Shown here in pieces: positions 52,116 to 63,649 of a stretch of 64,000 bases of DNA; position 1 is the stretch's first letter, and the number at the start of each line of letters is the position of its first letter. The notes below the pieces were generated by a model. The model worked only from the letters and a program-made list of their open reading frames with translations. It made no database searches and was not told the origin of the DNA. The stretch lies in the NCBI RefSeq assembly GCF_027595985.1, contig NC_073303.1, forward strand, positions 324,627,679-324,691,678, given 5' to 3'. Both the position numbers and the translations under genes were made by a program. The stretch comes from Sorex araneus (taxonomy: Eukaryota > Chordata > Mammalia > Eulipotyphla > Soricidae).

Positions 52116-53629
52116 TCCTTCCCTCTGTCCTCCTGCTCTGACCCTTCACTCCCCCTTTCCCTGTTTCACCGAGCACATTCCACCAACACTGTTCCCACTT
52201 AGTAGTTATTACTCCCCGCAATTGTAGCTGTCTCGGGGCAGCTGGTTTCCAGGACCGCTGCACACCTGAGCAGCGCAGGGCGAGTCACACCCTCCAGCCC
52301 GCCAGCTCAGAACCGGCCTGGGAGGCTTAGGGTCCTCCCTCAAATGCCTGTCGCCCCAGGAGTCGCGCAGTGGTTTGAATCCTGATCACTGCCACGTTCA
52401 GAGTCCTACAATTTTTAAGCTGTTTAATTTTTAAAAAGGGGGGGGGGTAAATGACATTCTCCTTTGCTGGGAAGGGGGTGAATGAAAACTCAACAGGAAA
52501 AGAAACTCCCAAAGTTCAGGGATTCTGGTTTTGGCCAGTATGTTTTGCCACTTGTAGTTGAAAGGCTGGGCGGAGACAGGAAAAAAAAAACCCTTACCGT
52601 CCTGATTCCTTGCCAGGGATTTGTTTAGCAAATTCCGCAGCGTGAACTTAAGCACCTCAGAACACAGGGTTCTAAATATGATAGGCGCAGGCACATTTGC
52701 CAAGTATGATCACATTACCCACCAAATTTCAACTTTATTTAGAACTCGCTTTAGTAATGTATCATCCATACGGGGCATTTCCTTCCAAAACTTTTGTGGC
52801 CTGGCCCCACGAAGTAAAGGAAAAGAAATTTACATCTGCAGGAGAAGTCTTAGTTTTCCGAAGACAATCTCAACAGTCTGTTCAGTAGTTCTTAGCATAT
52901 GTAAACTATAGATGTTTTTACATAATAGAATTATTTCTGCAGTGGTTGGGCATTATTTTATTTCAAACATGGTTCGATCATTTTATAATCCCAGAGTTTC
53001 CCCAACATGCAACCACCCCTGCCTGTCTCCTTTCTGCTCCGAGACTACTTTTCAACCAGCTCCTCGCAAAATTGTGAGGATGAAACTGATATTCTCAAAT
53101 TCTCAACCTGTGCAGTCTCATTAGTGTTGTCATTCAAGCCAGACACCGCTGGGATCCAACCTGTTCTTCAGGGTGCCTAGGGCAGATTTGGTGACCATTG
53201 ATGATGTGTACCTGGTGTCTATGCAGCAATCTGTTGACTGAGGGACTCGCTGTCAAGCATGGACTGTGTGCAATTACTCATAGTTAATAAACTATGATAA
53301 TGGACATTCAAACTGCTGGGCACTGACTTTACTTGATGAACCTGAGATTTCTCCTTAGCAGAACCAAGCAAAGAGAGGATGCCACATAGAGGAGCACTAT
53401 GCGGGACCAGCAGTCCATCACATGTCTCTGCTGGCAGGATTGACTCCCACAGTCACAGACTCCCAGTCGAGCTTGCCAAGCGTCAGGACCAGGAGTCCAA
53501 ACTTGACTTGTCTCACTTCATCACTTAGGTTCTGTTCTTGTCAGCAAGTGGCTTGAAAAACAGCTTAAGACTAAGTTCTGGTCAGTGAGACACAGGAAAA
53601 AGCTTCTGGAGGAAGACTTTGTGAGATCA
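52116..53629. other. Upstream intergenic sequence
   Basis: No gene or firm repeat recognised. Contains a poly-G at 52439-52446. Confidence 0.5.
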
Positions 53630-54062
53630 TGTGAGGAATATAAAATAACATAGTATGAGACTAACACCCAAGGACAGTAGAAACAAATGATAGGAGGATT
53701 TCTTCATAGTTGGTAGCCTGCCTCCTGTGCTGGGGGAGAAGACCATTGGGAAAGAGAAAGGACCCCTAAGTCAGGGATGGTTGGAAGGATCATGTGGGAA
53801 GGAGGTGTGTGCTGAAGGTAGACAAAGGATCAAACACAATAGCCTCTCAGTACCTGTTAAAAGTAGAGAGAGTAAAAAGGAAAGTGCAGGTCATAAAGGC
53901 AGTGGGTTGGGTGGGGTAAGGGTGGGGGGAGGAATACTGGGGACATTGGTGATGGGAAATGTACACTTGATGGAGGGATGGATGTTTGATCATTGTCTGA
54001 CTGAAACCCATCATGAAAGCATTGTAACTTTATCTCATGGTAATTTAATTTTAAAAAGAGAG
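53630..54062 (+). mobile_element. L1 3' end
   Basis: 'gagactaacacccaaggaca', 'ggtgtgtgctgaaggtagac', 'ggggacattggtgatgggaa' and 'tatctcatggtaatttaatt' in L1 3' UTR order. Confidence 0.88.
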
Positions 54063-54570
54063 AAAGAATAGAGTACTAACAAAAATTTGGGGGATGATCT
54101 TCAAAAGACACCCAAGAAGAAGTGGTTCATTTCATGCCTCTGGCGGAAAGTCGTTGTGTAAGAGTGTAGTAGTTACAGTGTTGTAACCACCTTTTAACCT
54201 TGAGAAGTGGCTAGGGAACAGATAAACAGACCTGGGACTCTGTGGTCATGATGGGGGTGACTGGTCAACCTTTGGGAGTTCCTTTTTATGAACATGGGAC
54301 CGTCCAAGAGAATATAGTCTTTTGACTAAGCATTTTGAGTTTGACCTGTTTCACTTTTGTAAATGAAAGAATCATAATAAATACAGAGATTCACTATTAT
54401 AAGTATGACATTATAGAGGGAGCTTCCATCAGTCTTGTTCTCGGCCCACCCAGTGGTCTTCAGTGGTTCCTCCCTGCAGTGGCCAGGGGACCAAGGCAGA
54501 GCTACGGAGGAGCCACAGCTCCCACGCTTACTGTGCACTCAGGATGTTTGTTCCATCTTTCTAACCCTGA
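54063..54570. other. Unassigned, with a possible SINE remnant at about 54440-54530
   Basis: 'cacccagtggtcttcagtgg' recalls an antisense SINE body. Otherwise nothing recognised. Confidence 0.4.
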
Positions 54571-54572
54571 AA

Positions 54573-54628
54573 GGAATATAAAATAACATAGTATGAGACT
54601 AGCATCCAAGTCTCATACTATTTTATTT
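54573..54628. repeat. Short L1-end copy folded into a 20-bp-arm hairpin
   Basis: The first half repeats about 38 bp of the L1 piece at 53634-53672 (two mismatches). Arms 54581-54600 and 54609-54628 are inverted copies with one mismatch and an 8-bp loop. Confidence 0.75.
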
Positions 54629-54977
54629 TGACATATATATTTCATATATGAAAGAAGTATAATTTTATAAACTTCCTAACTTTACTTCTCAATAGCAAAT
54701 CGCTTGCCATGTGCCTGACAGGTAATTACAACACACAAGTGTTTCCCTATTCTCAATGGATATTGCTACATATTGCTACATATAGGAGTTGCTAGAGAAG
54801 AAACCATATTCAATATTGATATATGGACGCACACACACTCACACATGCATCATCCACCATCTGAGAGCATTTCTAGGGTATGTGGGGCTTGAAGCTTTTC
54901 CAACTTTCTAGAGTCCCTCCTTATGAAAAGAAATCTCAAAATTACAAATGCAAAACAAACCATAAGAATTGTGAAGG
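54629..54977. other. AT-rich unique sequence
   Basis: Short CA-rich stretch at 54830-54845. Nothing else recognised. Confidence 0.5.
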
Positions 54978-55150
54978 GGGCTGGAGCGATAGCACAGTGA
55001 ATAGGGCATTTGCCTTGCACGAGGCTGACCCGGGTTCGATTCCCAGCATCCCATATGGTTCTCTGAGCACCGCTAAGAGTAATGCCTGAGTGCAGAGCCA
55101 GGTGTGTATCACCAGGTGTGATCACCCCCCCCAAAAAAAAAAACAAACAA
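54978..55150 (+). mobile_element. Type I SINE
   Basis: 'gggggctggagcgatagcac' to 'tatcaccaggtgtgatcacc', with an A/C-rich tail to about 55188. Imperfect duplication 'aattgtgaagg' and 'aactgtgaagg' flanks the element. Confidence 0.93.
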
Positions 55151-55339
55151 AAAAAACCGAAAAAAAAAACAATAACAAAAACAAAACAACTGTGAAGGAT
55201 CTAGGATTTGTCTTACTGAAAAGATAGCCAGTTTGCATGAACCAGTCTCATAGATGCTTCGAGGCAGAGGCCCAGAGACATAGAGAAGGAGATGAGATCA
55301 GTATTGTTCTTGTCAAGATGTATTCTCCCCTCCTAAAGT

Positions 55340-55437
55340 GTGTTTGTGTGTGTCTGTGTGTGTCTGTAGCAGGGATTGAACTCAGAGCTTCATATATGCA
55401 AGTCCAGTGCTCTTGCACTGAGCCACATCCCCAGCCC
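55340..55437 (-). mobile_element. SINE head remnant preceded by (TG) repeat
   Basis: 'gcagggattgaactcagagc' and 'tgcactgagccacatcccca'. Confidence 0.4.
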
Positions 55438-55439
55438 TC

Positions 55440-56150
55440 CCCTTGGTTACATTGAGGTGTAATTGATCTCAAGCCATGTATTCGTTTATTTACTGTGCAA
55501 CATAATGATCATATATATGTATATGTTACAAATGATTATCCTAATGAGTGCAGTTAACAGAAAACATCTCACATAATAAAATTCCTCTTTCTTATGAAGA
55601 GAACTTTAAGTTCTATTTTCCTGGCAACTTTCAAATAAGTAATACAATACTATATTTTTTCTTTTAAAAGTGTTTTATTGTAGCTTGGGTTACACAGGTA
55701 TTTAGTGCCAAAAGATATGACACTGATGCACAAAGTTACTGCACCCCACTACCACCAAAGTGTTCTCAACCCCCCATCACTGCCCAACATCATTTACAGT
55801 CTAATGTTATTAACACTAGCCCAGTAGTGTTAAATCTAGTCCAGAGGATTAACACTAGTCTAGTATTATTACCCACAGTCATCATACTGTACATTGCATA
55901 CGAAGAGCTTATCTAGTTTGAAAGTCTAAGTCTGTGCCCTTTGACCCCATTACTCATTTTGTTTCTGTCCCATCCCTGCCTCTTAAAGCTCCCACCTGTC
56001 CTCTGTATGGATGGGGTCAGCTTTTTAAGATCTCGCCTGCAAATGAGATCATACAGTATTTGTCTGATTTTCTGGAACATAACACCTTCAGGTTCCAGCC
56101 ATGCTGTGGATGCTAAGATTTTCTTTTTACTTGGGTTGATGTCACCTGTC
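55440..56150 (-). mobile_element. Old L1 (L1M-type) 3' region, possibly interrupted
   Basis: 'attgaggtgtaattgatctc', 'gccctttgaccccattactc', 'atgagatcatacagtatttg' and 'ggttccagccatgctgtgga' are antisense L1M 3' UTR phrases. About 55655-55800 looks like a separate younger 3' tail inserted in it. Confidence 0.75.
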
Positions 56151-56314
56151 TATTAGTGACTGCTGGTGTGGTGACTGGGGTCACATACACTAAGCTGCAA
56201 TGTGAGAACTCACTTGGCTCAGGTGTTTGAAGGGGATTGCCTACATTTAGTTGTGGTTGGAAGACACCTCTGGGTGTAGTACTCCTTAGGGGTCACATTC
56301 CCAGTCATGGTGCT

Positions 56315-56476
56315 TGTACATATTTTTGTTTGTTTATTTTGGGGCCACACCCAGTTCTGCTCAGGGTTTACTCCTGGCTCTGTGCTCAGGCGGATTCAGA
56401 GATCCATATGTGATGCAGGAGATCAAGCCCAAGTTGGCCACATTCAAGGCTAGTATGTTACCCACTAAGCCTCCTG
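56315..56476 (-). mobile_element. Diverged SINE
   Basis: 'tggggccacacccagttctg' and 'gagatcaagcccaagttggc'. Confidence 0.7.
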
Positions 56477-56831
56477 ACAAAGATTATGAACAGGGTGAAA
56501 TGTATTTCAAATGACAGATAGCTTTTTAAATACATTTAAGATAGCCAACAAATGCCCTAAAAATAATTTCAAAGCTTAGCATTTTTTTAACTGTGGAGAT
56601 TACTTCTGTAATTTTAACTACATATATGGCTGCATATAGTGGACCATATCAAAGTGACATCTTTGACAGACATCATGGAAATGTAATCTTTTCTTTAGTA
56701 CTATTGATGGAAGCTTTGTAACATGTGTATGAAATGTATGTAACATGTAAGGAGACATCCATGACCTCTAGTTATACTTCAGCTATAGGGTTATGTCTTA
56801 CAAATAGGAAGATTCTGATGGATTTTTTTTT

Positions 56832-56833
<2 letters not shown>
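56477..56833. other. AT-rich unique sequence
   Basis: Nothing recognised. Confidence 0.5.

Positions 56834-56867
<34 letters not shown>
56834..56867. repeat. (TG)n microsatellite
   Basis: About 17 units, abutting the tail side of an antisense SINE. Confidence 0.96.
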
Positions 56868-56869
<2 letters not shown>

Positions 56870-57030
56870 AGCCAAATCTGGCATTGCTCAGGGGCTATTC
56901 CTGGCTCTGTATTCAGGAATCACTCCTGGTGGCACTCAGGGGACTATATATATATACAGTGCTGGGAATTGAACTGGGGTTGGACACATGCAAGGTACCA
57001 CCTTCACCCCTGTACTATCTCTTCAACCCT
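56868..57030 (-). mobile_element. Type I SINE
   Basis: 'ctcaggggctattcctggct', 'gtgctgggaattgaactggg' and 'tgtactatctcttcaaccc', with a small TA expansion in the middle. Confidence 0.75.
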
Positions 57031-57059
57031 TTTGATATCAATTTTATCCAAAAAGAAAA

Positions 57060-57297
57060 TGAGATAACACAGCAGTAGGGCATTTGTCTTGCACATGGCC
57101 GACCCGGGTTTGATTCCTCCGCCCCTCTCGGAGAGACCGGCAAGCTACCGAGTGTATCCTGCCCACACGGCAGAGCCTCACAAGCTACCCATGGTGTATT
57201 GGATATTCCAAAAACAGTAACAAGTCTCACAATGGAGATGTTACTGGTGCCCACTCGAGCAAAGCGATGAGCAACGGGATGACAGTGATACAGTGAT
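57060..57297 (+). mobile_element. Type II SINE
   Basis: Starts within the A box ('gagataacacagcagtaggg') and runs to the complete tail 'gagcaacgggatgacagtga'. Confidence 0.9.
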
Positions 57298-57659
57298 TAT
57301 GTCAATGACTCTCCACACACTTTGTTAATAAGCACACCTCCTGCAGGAGAGAGTTCAGCTCTGCTCAGGCCTGACTGAGGACCAAGTTGTCCATTTCAAC
57401 CTTATATTTCTGGGCAGTCGAGATATGGCACAAGTGAGCTGCTGACAAGTGAGCTGTGTCTGCCATTTTCCTCCATTGCCCATACACTTTTGCTGGCAGC
57501 CAGTGGAACATGTTCTAATTTCAACATGATTTCTGAGCTTGAAACTTTTGGGTCATGACCCTGAGTGAAGTGGCACCATGGACAGAAAGCTTTCTCCTGT
57601 GTAGAGTTTCTAACAATAATTTGATTATATGCAGCACTTGGGGAACCGTACATGCTATC
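57298..57659. other. Unassigned, with a minus-strand frame
   Basis: An 83-codon frame (57653-57402) contains a CPWCHF segment. It is unrecognised and discussed among the findings. Confidence 0.35.
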
Positions 57660-58196
57660 CCATTAAGATCAAAATGAAAACTGGCTGTCCTGGGATCTAG
57701 TTAGAATTTGACAAAGGAGCAAGAAATGTGGAACAAGGAAAGCCTCTTCAACAAGTGTGCTAGGAAAACTGGATAGCTACCTGCAAAAAAAAATGAACTC
57801 TGACCTCTGTCCAATGCCAGGCACAAAAGTCAGATCAAAGTAGATTAAAGACCTCAATATCAGACATGAATCTATAAGGTACATGGAGAAAAATGTATGC
57901 AGAACTCTCATGACATTGAAGCTAAAAGCATCTTTAAGGATGAAACAGCACTGAGCATGCAAGTGGAAGCAAACATCAACAAATGGGACTACATCAAATT
58001 AAGATGTTTTTGCACTTCAAAAGAAACAGTGACCAAAATACAAAAAGAGTCCACCGAATGGGAAAGAATATTTACCCAATACTGATCTGATAAGGGATTA
58101 ATATCTAGGATATACAAGACCCTAGTAGAATTGTACAAGAAAAAAACCTCTAACCTCATCAAAAAATGGGGAAAAGAAATGAACAGAAGTTTCCTC

Positions 58197-58200
58197 AAAA

Positions 58201-58280
<80 letters not shown>

Positions 58281-58282
58281 AA
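58197..58282. repeat. (GAAA)n microsatellite inside L1 ORF2
   Basis: About 20 units expanded at the point where ORF2 normally reads 'tcaaaagaaga'. Confidence 0.97.
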
Positions 58283-58287
58283 TACGC

Positions 58288-58857
58288 ATGGCCAAAAGGC
58301 ACATGAAAAAATGCTCCACATCACTAGTCATCAGGGAGATGCAAATCAAAACAATGAGATATCATCTCACACCACACAGAATGGCACACATTCAAAAGAA
58401 CAAGAGCAACCAGTGCTGGCGTGGATGTGGGGCAAAAGGGACGCTCTTTCACTGTTGGTGGGAATGCCGACTGGTCCAGCCTTTCTGGAAAACAATATGG
58501 ACAGTCCTTCAAAAGCCAGAAATTGAGCTTTCATATGATCCTGCAATACCACTTCTGGGAATATATCCTGAGGATGCAAAAAAAAAACACAGAAGAAATG
58601 ACATCTGTACCTATATGTTCATTACAGCACTGTTCACAATAGCCAAAATCTGGAAACAACCCAAGTGCCCTAGAACAGATGACTGGTTAAAGAAACTTTG
58701 GTACATCTACACAATGGTATACTATGCAGCTGTTAGGAGAGATGAAGTCATGAAATTTGCTTATAAATGGACAGACATGAAGAGTATCATGCTAAGTGAA
58801 ATGGGTCAGAAAGAGAGGGACAGACATAGAAGGACTGCACTCATTTGTGGAGTATAG
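58288..58857 (+). pseudogene. LINE-1 ORF2 C-terminal fragment (189 codons)
   Basis: Longest intact part of the broken ORF2. It carries the L1 Cys-rich motif region ([20 protein letters not shown]). Without the endonuclease and catalytic reverse-transcriptase core it cannot mobilise itself. Confidence 0.93.
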
Positions 58858-59587
58858 AATAACATCACATCAGGCTGACACCTAAGGACAGTAGATTCAA
58901 GGGCCAGGAGGACTGCCTCATCGCTAGAAGCCTGCTTCATGAGCAGAGAGGAGAAGGAAGATGGAATAGAGAAGGGATCACTAAGAAAATGATGGCTGGA
59001 GGAATCAGTTGGGATGGGAGATGTGTGCCGAAAGTAGATAATGGACCAAACATGATGACCTCTCAGTGTCTGTGTTGCAAGCCATGATGTCCAAAAGTAG
59101 AGAGAGAGTATGGGGAATATTGTCTGCCATGGAGGCAGGGGGAAGGTGGGAAAGGGGGATACATCAAGGATATTGGTGGTGGGAAATGTGCACTGGTGGA
59201 GGGATGGGTGTTTGATCATTGTGTGATTGTAACCCAAACATGAAAGCTTGCAACTATCTCACGGTGATTCAATAAAACTTAAAAAAAATTTTAAAAAAGA
59301 TCAAACTGAAAATTTCCCTTTGCTATGACCACTCAACCCAGAGAGCTGTGACAGAAAGAAAGAAGGTGTGGGTAGACGTAGCAGAACAAACTGCAGCAAG
59401 GCTACTCTGACAAAAATGACATGTACCTGATCAGATGACAAAAGGTCCAAGGTTGTGGAAGGATCATATGAATAACTAACAATACAGGTGAAGCTTATTT
59501 AGTCAAACTTTATAATTTGATAACAAATAAAAATAGTATTTCCTTCTTATTACTAATTAAAATAAAATTTTAAATTTGAATGCACAG

Positions 59588-59706
59588 GGCCAAGAGTGCA
59601 TGTTTTGCATGTCAGAGGCCCAGGTTTGATCCACAGCACCACAGTGCTCCCTGAGCACTGTCAGAAGCAACCCCTGAGCACAGAGCTTGAAGAGCCCTGC
59701 AGCATC
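59588..59706 (+). mobile_element. Degraded SINE
   Basis: 'catgttttgcatgtcagagg', 'caggtttgatccacagcacc' and 'gtgctccctgagcactgtca'. Confidence 0.55.
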
Positions 59707-59739
59707 TCAGGGATGGCACAATAACAAACAAAAAATAGT

Positions 59740-60182
59740 TAATTAAATTGAAAAGAAAATCTCTATCAAAAGAAAATGGCATCCCAATGAATGAGAGAAA
59801 ACATTTGTACTCCATATTGGCAAGAAGTTGATATCTAAAATATGCAAAGAACTCATAAATCTCAGCAATACAAAAACCAACCTGGTTTAAACACAAGTGG
59901 AAGCTCTGAGTAGACCCAAAGACAAGTAGGCACCTAAAAATGTACTCATTATCTCATACTATTGGAAAAAATGCAATTAAATAACAATGACCCTATATTG
60001 CCTCACTCCTGTGAGAAGAACTACTTCCCAAAAGACAAAGAACAAGTGTCAGAGGGGAGAAGGGGAGAAGGAAACCCTATATTAATACACTGCTGGTGGA
60101 AGTGTAGATTGCTGCAACCATATAGTCATTATGAAGAGCAGTACGGAGACTCACCAGAAATTAAATATAGAAAATCCAAAAG
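59740..60182 (+). mobile_element. Old L1 ORF2 fragment, part 1
   Basis: 'caaagaactcataaatctca' and 'tacactgctggtggaagtgt' are sense-strand old L1 ORF2. The frame is destroyed. Confidence 0.8.
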
Positions 60183-60365
60183 AGAGGCTGGAGTGATAGT
60201 ACAGTGGGTAGGGTGTTTGCCTTGCACGCGGCTGACCTGAGTTTGATTCCCAGCATCCTAAATGGTCTCCCAAGCACCGCCAGGAGTAATTCCTGAGTAC
60301 AAAGGCAGAAGTAATCCCTGTGCATTACCAGGTGTGACCCAAGAAAAGAAAAAGAAAAAAAAAAG
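60183..60365 (+). mobile_element. Type I SINE inserted in old L1
   Basis: 'gaggctggagtgatagtaca' to 'caggtgtgacccaagaaaag'. L1 text resumes straight after the A-rich tail. Confidence 0.93.
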
Positions 60366-60700
60366 GAAATTCCAAAGGATCCAGTTACCTTGCTTTGGAG
60401 ATTTACTAAGAAAGTGCACAAAAACTTTGGGTAGAGACATACACCATATTTAATGCAGAATTATTGGTAATAGCAAGCTAACAAGTGAAAGAAGATGTGG
60501 TATATCTACACACAGCTGAATATGACTCAACTATAAAGAAAGATGAATTATGACTATTTGCAACAATGTGGATGGACTTATCAGGTATTATAGCTCATGA
60601 AATAAACTAAGAGGAGGAAGACAGACACTGTATGATGCCACTCACATGAGGAATATGTAGAAAACAAACTGATGAATTAAATAAAACAAACAAAAAACAA
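60366..60700 (+). mobile_element. Old L1 ORF2 fragment, part 2
   Basis: 'atttaatgcagaattattgg', 'atgactcaactataaagaaa' and 'tttgcaacaatgtggatgga' continue old L1. Confidence 0.82.
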
Positions 60701-61154
60701 CTGTATGTATCCTGTGACCACTTAGTTACTGGTTGGTAAGGGAGGTACATGTGCTGATTTCCAATAGTGTACTCCAGAAATTTCCATAGCATCTTCATGG
60801 AATGCTGCTTCAATGAAAAGTATTGAAAAAAAATCACCATAGAAAATAAAACCAGTGCAAAAGGATTCTATAAAAGAGCATGTTTCATTCTCAGGGATTC
60901 CATGTAAGAATATGTTAACAAGAGAAAACACTGTTACCCACTAATTATGAGAAAATCATAGAAGAAATTGCTGTGGTTTTATTTTTTTCTTAAGAACCTG
61001 GGGCTCAGTTCTGCTCAGCCAGAAAGTTGTCCTTATCCTTGGACAAGAGGGATATTAAGTGGTGATCAATACACGTATTAGGAAAGGCGAAGAATCACAT
61101 GCTCCAAAAATGTTCAGAGCTTCTCAATTGTTATCATTATATTGTGAAGTCCAA
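60701..61154. other. Unassigned sequence
   Basis: Nothing recognised. Confidence 0.45.
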
Positions 61155-61283
61155 GGCCAAATCAGCACTGTTCAAAGCCTAAGCCCCTAGAGATCAGGAG
61201 GACCTTAAGGGGAGTCAGGAATTGAACCCTGGTTGATCGTGTGTGAAGAAAGCATCCTACCTTCTGTACTATTGGTCCTGCCC
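61155..61283 (-). mobile_element. Degraded SINE
   Basis: 'caggaattgaaccctggttg' and 'tgtactattggtcctgcccc'. Confidence 0.5.
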
Positions 61284-61390
61284 CTGTACAATTTCTGTAT
61301 TAAAAGTACTGAAGAAAATAGGGCTCCATGCTGATATCAGATAAATGTAGTTGAGGAGTGTACATGTTATTTATTTCTTCCTGGACTTTT

Positions 61391-61425
61391 TTTATTATAA
61401 AATGTTTGAAACATTTTATAATAAA
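61391..61425. repeat. Perfect 17-bp palindrome with one-base loop
   Basis: 'tttattataaaatgttt', one G, then its exact inverse complement. Confidence 0.9.
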
Positions 61426-61689
61426 CTATTTCCTGCTCTCCCTGCCAATTCCTGCCTCTCCCACATAATATATTTTTGGTTTGTGTTTGAAAAAAATTAA
61501 AAAATAAAAGCCGTAAGCCTTGGAGAGCATGCGTCCTTTATCCCTGTCCCAGCCTCTTTATCTTCATAGGTAACTCAAAAGAGAAAGCAGACGAAATTTA
61601 ATGTAAATTTATGAAGGGTGTTAGAGGTTGACTTGTTGCTCGATCAGAGATAAATGGAACTTCTAAGTTCTGTAGTTGGGAATCCATCC

Positions 61690-62080
61690 TCATTTGAAAA
61701 CAGGGTCATTGCATATGTTATTAGATAGATTGAGAAGAGTTTGTCTTGTATTGGATGGACCCCTGGTGGCAGATGACCTTGTGGAAGTGGAGAAGGACAC
61801 AACTTCACAGACACGAGAGGAGAGGTGGTCAAGTCTGAGGAGAGAGAGATTCAAGGGCTGAGCCAAGGAGAAGCTGGAGATTGGGCTCCAAAACACACTG
61901 GAATCTGGAAGAGACGAGGAAGGATTTCCCCCGAGATCAGAGTGAGCATGGCCCTGCCCAACTCTTGATTTTGGACTTCTGGCCACCAGTTCTCTGAGGG
62001 AACACATGTCTATTGTTTGAAGCCACCTGCTTGTGGATCTTTTCTACAGAAAACATCCTAGCAAGCTAAGACAAGCCAAC
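61690..62080 (+). mobile_element. MLT1-type (ERVL-MaLR) LTR remnant
   Basis: 'aagctgg', 'gaagagacgaggaaggattt', 'agcatggccctgcccaactc', 'ttgattttggacttctggcc' and 'tgtttgaagccacctgcttg' keep the order of the 3' half of an MLT1/MST-like LTR, as I recall it. It is an old non-coding remnant and no retroviral gene is present. Confidence 0.65.
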
Positions 62081-63421
62081 AAGCTTTTGTTTTTTGTCAT
62101 AAAAATTATTTTAGTGATGTGTGTGTGTTGTCAGGGATCAAATTCAGGGTGTGGCACAACTCACTGTTTTTTGTTTGTTTGTTTGTTTCATTTGGGAAAT
62201 ATGAATTTTTTTTCCTTAAAAAGCTCTGCCCGACCCTCTTCTTTTTTGTTCTTCTGGCTTCCCAGTGGCCCAGATGTGAGCTTCTCCTCCCTTTGTGCTA
62301 TTATTCAGAACAAAGTTCTCTGCTTCAGCCACCGTAGGGTTGTCACAAAGACACTTTCACTGGTCTGCTCCCAGGACCCAATTCTGGGCTAAAGCCAGCG
62401 GCACTGTGGAATCCCAGGACTCAATTTGGGTGAATACCACCCCCCCTTCCCTAATCTGCTGTAAGAAGTAGCAGTGCAGGAAGTGCCTGCACATGGACAG
62501 AGGACAAGGAGACCAACAGTGCACCCTCATCAGCAGCCCGGGCCCTGGAGTCAGTTCTGTGGAAGAACCAATTGTCACTTTCTCACTCTCCTGTGAAGAG
62601 CTTGCAGGTCCTATGGAGAGTGAAGCTTTTTTGTCTCTTCGACCCCTGCCGTGTCAGTGTCATTATGCTTAGAAAGAGCTGCAGAACACTGTCCGCATCT
62701 CTTTTACCCACCAGGTCACACTCTCACCCCAAAGTCTGAGTCTGTCAAGGAGAACATCCATTCTCCAGGGTTTATTCTGATCCCCCTCGTAAGTTACTGA
62801 GAGGCATTTGCCCGAGCAGAATCAGGGCTTTCTCAACTAGAACGAGGGGAGAATGGACTTGGGGGTAGGCAGCCAACACTTCCTGTTCCTAGTGGCAACC
62901 TCATGGATGAGACAAACTGGCCCCTCCTGCTCCCTGCCCATCAGTCAGAGCCCACTGACTTTGCACAGCTGCCCCAGGGTAAGAGAAGCCTCAGTCATAA
63001 GGACTCCAAGTTGCTGCTGGCACAGAGGCCCCGCGCCATGTCATTGATCCATATCACTCAGATTGGCTCCTTCTGTGATGTCCTTGTGTCCAGGCCTTCC
63101 CTCCTCCATTTCTAAGCCTTGTTCTTCACAGGAAGGAGCCTCTGACCCTTCTGAAGTGAGGGCCTGGTTGCTTGCAGCACTGGGATACGGGGCATGTGCT
63201 CAGGTAGTTTCCCAGCCCACCCTGAGATCCCTCCTGCCCTGTTTACAGGCTCCAATGCTGCAACTTTACGCCAAATGACATATAACAAAAGCAAGTCTTG
63301 GAACCAAGTTGTGTTCATCTCTGACTGGAATGGTTCTCATCTCCTCAATGTTTGAACAAAACCGTGTTAAGAAATAAGCTACTCAAAACTGTATCCTTCT
63401 ATCTAAAAGTTCTTTTGTTCT
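62081..63421. other. Unassigned intergenic sequence
   Basis: Includes T-rich (TTTG)n at 62166-62190. Open frames at 62853-63278 are unrecognised. No RNA gene seen. Confidence 0.45.
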
Positions 63422-63423
63422 TT

Positions 63424-63624
63424 TGTTTGTTTGTCTTTGTTTTGTTTTGTTTTGTTTTTTGCTTTTTGGGTCACACCCAGTGATGCTCAGGGGTCACTCC
63501 TGGCTCTGCACTCAGAAATCACCCCTGGTCGTGCTTGGGGGACCATATGGGATGCCGGGAATTGAACCCGGGTTGGCCACGTGCAAGGTAAATGCCCTAC
63601 CCGCTGTGCTATCACTCCAGCCCC
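63424..63624 (-). mobile_element. Type I SINE, full length
   Basis: (GTTTT)n tail in reverse, complete body and head ending 'gctatcactccagcccc'. Followed at once by a second poly-T run (63625-63649). Confidence 0.96.
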
Positions 63625-63649
63625 TTCTTTTTTTTTTTTTTTTTTTTTG

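Larger units (their letters stand above)
57660..59290 (+). mobile_element. 5'-truncated L1: ORF2 C-terminal part and 3' UTR with A-tail
   Basis: Translates as the end of LINE-1 ORF2 (reverse transcriptase C-terminal and Cys-rich region). Readable parts include [69 protein letters not shown] and [17 protein letters not shown]2 is broken by a TGA at 58083-58085 and by the (GAAA)n expansion at 58197-58282, which shifts frame. ORF2 ends at about 58857. The 3' UTR runs to 'cacggtgattcaataaaact' and poly-A at about 59290. Confidence 0.95.

Noticed and set aside
61690..62080. Possible endogenous retrovirus
   Set aside because: Only an old LTR-like remnant is present. No gag, pol or env reading frame lies nearby.
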